Origin: Nostoc sp. 'Lobaria pulmonaria (5183) cyanobiont'
GTDB lineage: Bacteria; Cyanobacteriota; Cyanobacteriia; Cyanobacteriales; Nostocaceae
Direction of reading: 5' to 3'
Length of the DNA stretch: 64,000 bases
Assembly (NCBI RefSeq): GCF_002949795.1
Contig: NZ_CP026692.1
Span: 3,084,545-3,148,544, forward strand
In this document: positions 56,328-64,000 of the stretch, in pieces
How the letters are laid out: every line of letters starts with the position of its first letter
Position numbering within the stretch: position 1 is the stretch's first letter
Notes under the pieces: generated by a model
Databases searched by the model: none
Told to the model about the DNA's origin: nothing
What the model saw: the letters and a program-made list of their open reading frames with translations, nothing else
Position numbers and translations under genes: made by a program

Positions 56328-58496
56328 TTAGCCATCTTTTATAACTGATTCCAATTGTTGAGATAGCGAATGTGTGTCTTTGAATGTTGAGGCAGGTAAG
56401 TAGACTGTAAATTGAGTACCTCTGCCTACTTGACTGTAAACATTGACAAAACCACCGTGATTCTTAATAATCCCCAACGCTGTAGAAAGTCCTAAACCTG
56501 TACCTTTGCCTACTTCTTTGGTAGTGAAAAATGGTTCAAAAATCCTTTGCTGGACTTCTGACGACATCCCCATACCAGTATCCGTCACCACGATCGCAAT
56601 ATAAGAACCCACTTTCGCATCAATATTTATCTGAGCAGAATGTTCGCCAATCACTAGATTTTCCGCCGCAATCCTAAGAATACCGCCATTGGGCATAGCG
56701 TCGCGGGCGTTGATTACCAAGTTTATCAATACCTGATGTAGTTGAGTTATGTTTGCACGAACGTACCAGAGATTTTTAGGGATATCTATCTGGCAAATAA
56801 TAGATTTAGGAAATGTTTGAGCGATAATTTGCTCAATCTCTGCCATCAAAAGCTGAATTTGCACAATTGTCCGTTTATCTTCAATACCCCGTGCAAAAGA
56901 TAACACTTGTTTAAGCAAATTAGCACCGCGTTTGACATTATTTTCTAAAGTTTGCAGTATTTGCTGACTCTGCGAATCGGGCAATTTCTTCTGCAACAGT
57001 TGAACTGACATTAAAATTGGCGATAGTATGTTGTTGAGGTCGTGAGCGATACCGCCAGCTAGAGTACCGATACTCTCCAAACGTTGCGATCGCAGAAGTT
57101 GAGCTTCTAGTTGTTTCTGCTGCGTAATCTCAGTGTTCACACTCAAAATGGATTTGGGTTGTCCATTATCATCTCGGATCGGTGTCCACCGACTTTCAAC
57201 AATAATTACTTTGCCTTCCTTTGTCAGTTGATGCAACTCACCCTGCCACTCACCTGTATTCATCACCCTCAAGTAAGCATCTTCTAACTGTGGTGAAATC
57301 TCTTTATATAAAAGTTGTAAAACATTCTTACCCACAACTTCCTCAGCTTTCCAGCCGTATAGACGTTCAGCACCTTTATTCCAAAATAAGATTTGGTTAT
57401 GGATATTTCGCACCAAAATCGCATCAGTCGATACATCTAACAGCAACCCTTGTTCGCGAATTTTCTGTTCTGCCTGTTTTTGCTGGGTTATATCTCGCGT
57501 CAGTGCCAAATGGATGAACGTGTGATCAGATTCGTTACGCAATGGTACGGCATGAGTTTCGATGTAGCGGCGAGTGCCTTTAAATCCCACGATTTCAAAC
57601 TCCAAAGTCCCCTTATTACCTTGACAGACATTTTTATGCAAGTCGGCAAAGGCGGCTTTATACTCTGGCACAATTACGGCATCAACTGGTTTACCAATCA
57701 AGATATCAGCACTTTCCACTTCCATCATTGCCAACCCTTCTGCATTAATTTCTAAAAGGGTGCCATCTCTAGCAATTAACTGGATGCATTCTGGTTCTGC
57801 ATCTATTATGGCTCGTAAACGATTTTCGCTTTGGCGTAGGGCCAGTTCTGTCTGCTGAAGTTGCCTGATATAACGCCACAATAAATCATACAGCAGCGCC
57901 ACCAGCACCAAATCCACAATTGCAGCGATAAAAAATGTCACTATCGCCTTTTGGGAATTTGCTTGTGACTGCTGCATTCCCTGCTGTAATAAATTTTGCT
58001 CTGCCTTCAAAGAGTCGTTAATCAGTTGTTGAATCTCTTTGCCAATTTGCTTGTCATTATCAGATAATATTTGCTGCCGAACTGCTTCTAATCCCTGGTT
58101 TGTGCTGAGGTAAATTTCTTGTTGTAAAATGTTGAGTCTGTTGGTAATTTTCGGCTCTAGCAAAGCAATCCACTGCTGCTTTTGATGGTTCTTGGCAGTT
58201 AAATTTTTGAGAATCTGAATATTGCTATTAGTTTGTTGATAAGCTGCAAGATAAGTCTGTAAATCATCTGCATCTGCTGTAATTAAATAACTACGTTGTG
58301 CAATTTCAGTATCTTTGAGTGTAAATTGGATACTTTCAATTTGGGTAATAACTTTATAGGAGTCTGTTAGCCATTGCTGGTTGTGAATCAGCTTCACAGT
58401 ATTGCTATATGAGACTACAGCATTAGTAAATACAACTGCCAATGCTAGGACGAATATTGCTTTCAGCTTTTGGACTCGATACCATTTTTTGCTCAT
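56328..58496 (-). CDS. CHASE3-PAS-PAS sensor histidine kinase
   Basis: From ATG 58496 there are 722 residues. A membrane helix (about 10-30), a periplasmic CHASE3 domain (about 35-180) and a second helix (about 185-208) come first. Two PAS domains (about 225-340 and 350-470), a HisKA with H in LAGGIAHDLNNIL (about 486), and a HATPase follow, with NLVINARDAM, DTGMGM and GTGLGLSTALGI. The class resembles NtrB-like/HWE-free two-component kinases. No response regulator or receiver domain is adjacent, so its partner is encoded elsewhere. The longer start at 58529 adds 11 unlikely residues. Confidence 0.9.
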   Translation of the reverse strand: MSKKWYRVQKLKAIFVLALAVVFTNAVVSYSNTVKLIHNQQWLTDSYKVITQIESIQFTLKDTEIAQRSYLITADADDLQTYLAAYQQTNSNIQILKNLTAKNHQKQQWIALLEPKITNRLNILQQEIYLSTNQGLEAVRQQILSDNDKQIGKEIQQLINDSLKAEQNLLQQGMQQSQANSQKAIVTFFIAAIVDLVLVALLYDLLWRYIRQLQQTELALRQSENRLRAIIDAEPECIQLIARDGTLLEINAEGLAMMEVESADILIGKPVDAVIVPEYKAAFADLHKNVCQGNKGTLEFEIVGFKGTRRYIETHAVPLRNESDHTFIHLALTRDITQQKQAEQKIREQGLLLDVSTDAILVRNIHNQILFWNKGAERLYGWKAEEVVGKNVLQLLYKEISPQLEDAYLRVMNTGEWQGELHQLTKEGKVIIVESRWTPIRDDNGQPKSILSVNTEITQQKQLEAQLLRSQRLESIGTLAGGIAHDLNNILSPILMSVQLLQKKLPDSQSQQILQTLENNVKRGANLLKQVLSFARGIEDKRTIVQIQLLMAEIEQIIAQTFPKSIICQIDIPKNLWYVRANITQLHQVLINLVINARDAMPNGGILRIAAENLVIGEHSAQINIDAKVGSYIAIVVTDTGMGMSSEVQQRIFEPFFTTKEVGKGTGLGLSTALGIIKNHGGFVNVYSQVGRGTQFTVYLPASTFKDTHSLSQQLESVIKDG

Positions 58497-58834
58497 GCGA
58501 TCGCCCTTTCTGCCGCAGATGCCCTCCATCAGTTAAGATTAAAGATTAAAAACAAATACTGAGAATATTTTCCGGATTTTGATAACACGGGTAGCAAAAT
58601 ACAATCTGTTATGGTTGTAAATCTCTAGTTTTTTAGGGATGATGATTTATACATGATATTCACAAATAAATCCGTTCATTTTTAATATAAATTCATTTTT
58701 AGCTGTAGTGTTGCCAATACAGTTCGGATCGGATAATTTGCCTATCTATAATATTTGCAGAGACGTGACAATGCAACATCTCTGATTGGGAATTTTAATT
58801 AACCCCACACTATCCGTAAATCCAAAACAAAACC
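58497..58834. other. AT-rich intergenic region
   Basis: No gene is supported. It carries the kinase promoter and the target flank of the IS605-type element; the last part would supply the TnpB guide sequence. Confidence 0.4.
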
Positions 58835-58876
58835 AGTTGACATACTCCCCCAAATTGAATTCGGGGGATTCTAGGC

Positions 58877-60001
58877 TCAGACAGCGATTGCAGGCGTAGC
58901 CCGTCTGAAATCGCCTAACCCAACCATTGATGCCCCAACGGTTTGAATATTCTTAGACGCGTTGTCATCGCGCCCATTCACAGATTGACATGATGGACAA
59001 CGCCACTCTCTGACCGATAAATCCAAAGTGTCTATTACATGTCCGCAGCAGAAACAAGTTTTACTAGAAGGATACCACTGGTCAATATAGACCACTTGTT
59101 TACCTTTTTTCTTCGCCACCCAACCCAAAATATCTAGGAAATCTCGAAGCGCTAAATCACTAACTTTCCTTCCCCAAAGACGCTTCATGCCCTTGAGGTT
59201 TAGCGTTTCAAAGCACAGCACATCAAATCTATTAGTTAGGTTATGCGCTAATTTCCAGAACCAATCAGTTCTGCGGTTGGCTATGTCTTCATGGGCGCGT
59301 GCTAAGTTTTTTCTTGCTCGTTCTTTGTTGGATGAACCTTTTAACTTTCTAGAGTGATGCCGATTCGCTTTCTTTAAGCAATTGAGTGATTGTTTAAAGA
59401 ATTGGAGTGATTCAATCTTAGAACCGTCTGAACAAGTGAGGAATGTCTTCAGTCCAAAGTCAAATCCCGCTGTCTTACCAGTCGTGAATTTGATTTTTGA
59501 TTCATCATCACTATCCACGACAATGACCACAAACAATTCACCAAGTGGTGTGCGCTTAATGGTCAAAGTTTTGATTTTCCCCTCAATCTCTCTAGAGTTC
59601 CAGTATTGATAAACCCTGTTTCCAATTCTTAAGCGATTACCACCTAAAAACTTGTACCCTGTTTGCTTTAGTGTAAATGATTTATACTTCTTGACTTTCT
59701 TAAATCCTGGCGGTCTAACACATGATTTATGGTATTTAAAAAATAGTTGGTAGGCTTTCTCTATGCGTTGGCAAATATCTTGCACTGCCTGAGAACCAAC
59801 CGACTGCCAAAACTCTTTACGCTTGCGTATCTTGGCAATATGAGCTTGAAGTTTTGCACAGTTTAAGTGTTTTCCCCACATCCGATAATATCTTTTGTGG
59901 AGAGCAATACAATAGTTGTAAATTACCCCAGCGGCATTAATACTAGCTTTGAGGTATCTATTTCGCTTGTGTTGGTACAACTTAAACTTTAATGTCTTCA
60001 T
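58877..60001 (-). CDS. tnpB: TnpB (RNA-guided nuclease of IS605 type)
   Basis: From ATG 60001 the 374-residue protein has the helix-rich N-terminal domain (KTLKFKLYQHKRNRYL) and the RuvC nuclease with D in GFDFGLKTFLTC and E in LCFETLNLKGMKR. The final D is in RDDNASKNI. The zinc knuckle CFCCGHVID...WRCPSC lies before it. All catalytic and zinc residues are present, so it appears intact. The 3' end merges into the element end, where the guide (omega/reRNA) would form, programmed by the flank below 58835. Confidence 0.9.
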   Translation of the reverse strand: MKTLKFKLYQHKRNRYLKASINAAGVIYNYCIALHKRYYRMWGKHLNCAKLQAHIAKIRKRKEFWQSVGSQAVQDICQRIEKAYQLFFKYHKSCVRPPGFKKVKKYKSFTLKQTGYKFLGGNRLRIGNRVYQYWNSREIEGKIKTLTIKRTPLGELFVVIVVDSDDESKIKFTTGKTAGFDFGLKTFLTCSDGSKIESLQFFKQSLNCLKKANRHHSRKLKGSSNKERARKNLARAHEDIANRRTDWFWKLAHNLTNRFDVLCFETLNLKGMKRLWGRKVSDLALRDFLDILGWVAKKKGKQVVYIDQWYPSSKTCFCCGHVIDTLDLSVREWRCPSCQSVNGRDDNASKNIQTVGASMVGLGDFRRATPAIAV

Positions 60002-60047
60002 GTAAACATAATACCATTTATCATGTAGATAATCAATACTCATCTAC

Positions 60048-60448
60048 ATGAAAACTGTATACAATCATTACAATCACAGCTTAGGGTTAGCAACTGTTCA
60101 CTTAGTCTGGATACCATGCAGGCGTAGAAGGGTATTTGCAAATAACGAAGACTTGAAATTTCGATGTATTCAAGTATTTCAGTCTGTCGCCAATGACAAT
60201 AAATGGGTTATCAAAGCTTTAGAAATTGCACCAGTTCATATCCACTTGCTGGTAGAATACGATCCGCATCATTCAATTGCTCAGGTTGTGAAAGCGTTTA
60301 AAGGACGCTCCTCACGGATTTTGAGGCAAGAATTTCCTGATTACTTAAGCTTCCTAGTTTGTGGACACATTCTTATATGTTTGATACCACAGGAAAAGTC
60401 AGCACACAAAAAGTACTGGACTATATCAATGATCCACATCACGGCTGA
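60048..60448 (+). pseudogene. tnpA: TnpA Y1 transposase, frameshifted
   Basis: The N-terminal part has VHLVWIPCRRRRVF and the HUH motif VHIHLLVEYD. At about 60343 the frame is lost; one base more gives LKLPSLWTHSYMFDTTGKVS and VLDYINDPHHG to TGA 60446. The Tyr in DYI, the probable catalytic residue, is therefore out of frame. The element can no longer move by itself. Confidence 0.8.
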
Positions 60449-60618
60449 ATAAATTCAGCGCGTTCGCTTATATCCCCCGTGCTTTAGCCGGGGGCTTTAC
60501 GCATCACGATTCGTAATTTCCTGTCAAGGCGCACGTCTGTAGGCTCTTACTACAATTAGCTTGACATGATTCAAGCACTATGTTAATAATAATAGTTTGT
60601 GGAAACTTTACTTCTTAA

Positions 60619-61971
<1,353 letters not shown>

Positions 61972-61997
61972 ATTTGGTCATTGGTCATTAATCATTA

Positions 61998-62056
61998 GCA
62001 AATGACAAATGACAAATGACAAATGACAAATGACAAAGGACAACTGACAAAGGACA
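61998..62056. repeat. heptanucleotide array (acaaatg type)
   Basis: Five to six units of acaaatg followed by diverged units (acaaagg, acaactg) fill the purA-rplY spacer up to the ribosome-binding region of rplY. Confidence 0.85.
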
Positions 62057-62062
62057 ACTTTT

Positions 62063-62680
62063 ATGGCTATTACAGTCGAATCTCAAAAACGTCTAGAAGG
62101 CAGCAAGCCAAGAGCTTTGCGCCGTGCTGGACTGATACCTGCCAATTTGTATGGTCATAAGGGTACAGAATCCATTTCTTTCACCATTGATGCCAAAACT
62201 GTTGAGCGCTTGCTCAAAAGAGCTTCCGTCAACAACACCTTGATTGATTTAAATATTACCGATGCACCTTGGCGCGGTAATACCTTGCTGCGGGAACTTC
62301 AGATTCATCCCGCAAAAGGTACGCCTTACCACCTCAGCTTTTTCGCGGTTGCGGGCCACGGCGACACCACTGTAGAAGTACGGCTGCGTTTTGTGGGAAC
62401 TGCTGTTGGTGTTAAAGAAGAAGGTGGTTTTTTAGACACTGTTATCACTGAGTTGCAAGTGAGTTGTGCGCCAGAAAACATCCCGGAAATAATTGAAATT
62501 GATGTCTCTAATCTGCAAATCGGAGACAGCTTGCGTGTTCAGGAGCTAGTCTTGCCTCAAGGTGTCACAGTTCTTGGTGATACGGAGCAAGTCGTAGTTA
62601 GCGTCTCGCAGCCGCAAATCAGCGCTGCTGCTGAGGATGAAGCTGAGTTAGAGACTGAAACAACCTCTGAAGCTACGTAA
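62063..62680 (+). CDS. rplY: 50S ribosomal protein L25/CTC
   Basis: The 205-residue protein is of the long CTC type. The L25 domain (about 1-92: [20 protein letters not shown]) binds 5S rRNA. The C-terminal TL5-like domain (about 95-185: [20 protein letters not shown]) follows, ending in an acidic tail. It occurs downstream of purA on the same strand and has its own strong terminator. Confidence 0.95.
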   Translation: MAITVESQKRLEGSKPRALRRAGLIPANLYGHKGTESISFTIDAKTVERLLKRASVNNTLIDLNITDAPWRGNTLLRELQIHPAKGTPYHLSFFAVAGHGDTTVEVRLRFVGTAVGVKEEGGFLDTVITELQVSCAPENIPEIIEIDVSNLQIGDSLRVQELVLPQGVTVLGDTEQVVVSVSQPQISAAAEDEAELETETTSEAT

Positions 62681-62704
62681 GTGTGTAATAATTTTTGATG
62701 ATAG

Positions 62705-62729
62705 CCAGGGGGAAACTCCTGGTTTTTTT
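62705..62729 (+). terminator. intrinsic terminator of rplY
   Basis: ccagggg (62705-62711) pairs with ctcctgg (62716-62722, one G-U) around a GAAA tetraloop and is followed by seven T. Confidence 0.9.
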
Positions 62730-62754
62730 GTATTTGAACCCGCAGAGCAAAGAG

Positions 62755-64000
62755 ATGACAGAAGTAACTCTTCCAGCTTTTATTGAGCAAATGTTGCAGC
62801 CGGGATTTTATCCCCATCCGGTAACAGAACCCATTCAACTAATTCAAACTCACATTTCTTATGTAGTGTTGACTGGAGATTACGCCTATAAACTGAAAAA
62901 ACCTGTGAATTTTGGCTTTTTGGACTTTTCCACCTTAGATAAGCGGCAGCATTTTTGTCAGGAAGAGTTACGGTTAAATCAGCGGGGTGCTGGTGAACTG
63001 TATTTAGAAGTTTTGCCCATAACTCTGGTCGGGGAGCAATACCAGTTAGGGGGAACTGTTGAGCCTGTAGAATACGCGCTGAAGATGCGTCAGTTTCCTG
63101 AAGAGTCGTTATTAAGTACACTGTTTGAACAGGGTAAGTTAAATGAGACACTCCTAGCTGAGTTAGGACGGGTGGTAGCTCAATATCATGCTCAAGCACA
63201 GACGAATGATTACATTCGCACTTTTGGCGAAGTGCCAAATGTTCGGGCTGCCTTTGATGAGAATTATCAGCAAACTGAGAAGTATATTGGTGGCCCCCAG
63301 ACTCAGGCGCAATTTACAGAAACAAAGCAATATACAGATAACTTTTTTGCCGAACGTCCAGAATTATTTGCTAGCAGAATTCACAACAATTATATTCGTG
63401 AATGTCACGGAGACTTGCACTTGAGAAATATTGCCCTGTGGCACGATAAAATTTTGTTGTTCGATTGCATTGAATTTAATGAGCCGTTTCGCTTTGTCGA
63501 TGTGATGTACGATGTGGCATTTACGGTGATGGATTTGTCAGCTCGGCAGCGTAAAGACTTGGGTAATGCATTTTTGAATGCCTATATAGAGCAAACTGGA
63601 GACTGGGAAGGCTTACAAGTGCTGCCATTGTATTTAAGTCGTCAGGCTTATGTCCGGGCAAAGGTGACATCATTTTTACTAGACGATCCGAGTGTACCCG
63701 CGACGGTAAAGGAAGAAGCGACAAAAACGGCTGCTGATTATTACAAACAGGCTTGGGAATACACTAAACCAAACTTGGGACAACTAATTTTGATGTCGGG
63801 GTTGTCGGGTTCTGGTAAAAGTACCACAGCAAGGTCTTTAGCCCGTCAACAAGGAGCGATTCACCTGCGTTCTGATGCGGTGCGGAAGCATTTAGGGGAA
63901 ATTCCTTTGTGGGAAAAGGGTGGCGATGATTTGTATACACCGGAGATGACCGAGAAAACTTACACACGGCTATTGGAATTGGGAATTATCCTGGCTAAAC
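62755..64000 (+). CDS. bifunctional aminoglycoside phosphotransferase-like/ATP-binding protein, 3' end outside window
   Basis: An ATG at 62755 opens a frame to the window end (415 residues visible). Residues about 1-330 resemble the APH-type kinase fold: DYAYKLKKPVNFGFLDFS and the catalytic loop ECHGDLHLRNIALWHDK, with a D in LFDCIEFN. From about 340 an AAA_33-type ATPase begins, with Walker A GLSGSGKSTTARSL and HLRSDAVRKHLGEIP. This two-domain type is common in bacteria; the substrate is uncertain and antibiotic resistance need not be the role. The start is 25 bases behind the rplY terminator. Confidence 0.85.
   Translation, partial: MTEVTLPAFIEQMLQPGFYPHPVTEPIQLIQTHISYVVLTGDYAYKLKKPVNFGFLDFSTLDKRQHFCQEELRLNQRGAGELYLEVLPITLVGEQYQLGGTVEPVEYALKMRQFPEESLLSTLFEQGKLNETLLAELGRVVAQYHAQAQTNDYIRTFGEVPNVRAAFDENYQQTEKYIGGPQTQAQFTETKQYTDNFFAERPELFASRIHNNYIRECHGDLHLRNIALWHDKILLFDCIEFNEPFRFVDVMYDVAFTVMDLSARQRKDLGNAFLNAYIEQTGDWEGLQVLPLYLSRQAYVRAKVTSFLLDDPSVPATVKEEATKTAADYYKQAWEYTKPNLGQLILMSGLSGSGKSTTARSLARQQGAIHLRSDAVRKHLGEIPLWEKGGDDLYTPEMTEKTYTRLLELGIILAK

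Larger units (their letters stand above)
58835..60505. mobile_element. IS200/IS605-family element with divergent tnpB and tnpA
   Basis: Divergent tnpB (minus) and tnpA (plus) are bounded by imperfect hairpins. On the tnpB side, ccccc...ggggg lies at about 58850-58870. On the tnpA side, cccccg...cggggg lies at about 60474-60496. Such subterminal hairpins are the ends recognised by TnpA. The exact ends are estimated. Confidence 0.75.

Noticed and set aside
62755..64000. Antibiotic-resistance gene
   Set aside because: The APH-like fold fused to an AAA_33-type ATPase is a common housekeeping-type bacterial protein; nothing points to resistance.

Overview
The window comes from a filamentous, heterocyst-type cyanobacterium of the Nostoc/Anabaena lineage. 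The evidence is the many HIP1 octamers (GCGATCGC), the short heptanucleotide tandem arrays typical of that group, and cyanobacterial gene types: AMIN-domain TonB receptor, HesA, Mop, a PEP-CTERM protein, and slr1658/slr1659-type regulators. No rRNA, tRNA or CRISPR array was seen.

Layout. 1-7 kb: a 5'-truncated PD-(D/E)XK nuclease-like gene, a multi-pass membrane protein, an MFS exporter, a PEP-CTERM protein, an RTX relic, a TIGR02587/TIGR02588 pair whose first gene is split by a heptamer array, and a CsbD-like gene. 7.4-15.6 kb (minus): a compact seven-gene cluster. In transcription order it encodes a urea transporter fused to three EF-hands, an ethylene-receptor-type membrane sensor fused to a SpoIIE/PP2C phosphatase, an anti-sigma-type ATPase, two tandem STAS-like antagonists, an MscS channel and an unknown 581-residue protein. 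It reads as a partner-switching signalling unit coupled to membrane transport. 16.9-20.5 kb (plus): nucleoside hydrolase, TerB-like membrane protein and 5'-nucleotidase, a probable nucleotide-salvage group. 20.7-31 kb: mutL, a truncated VWA gene with a ThiF-type E1 gene nearby, an adenosine-deaminase-like gene behind two hairpin repeats, a phosphodiester glycosidase, and several gene relics.

32-53.5 kb is a metal-centred accessory region. It holds two Mop molbindins, ModD and a molybdopterin-fold protein. HesA is present in two almost identical copies 14.3 kb apart in direct orientation. A D-amino-acid oxidase/ATP-grasp fusion lies between them. The iron/siderophore part has FecC/FecD/FecE-type ABC genes, an AraC (PchR-like) regulator, a TonB receptor, a binding lipoprotein and two paralogous 2OG-Fe(II) oxygenases. 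It is strewn with transposase debris and a relic of a second TonB receptor. The combination suggests metallophore uptake and perhaps tailoring of a small amino-acid-derived molecule; the link is inference.

53.8-64 kb: MsrB, a mosaic of fragments copied from three loci 17-21 kb upstream, an overlapping small-gene pair, a CHASE3-PAS-PAS histidine kinase, an IS200/IS605 element (intact TnpB, frameshifted TnpA), then core genes purA and rplY (L25) and a 3'-truncated aminoglycoside-phosphotransferase-like/ATPase gene.
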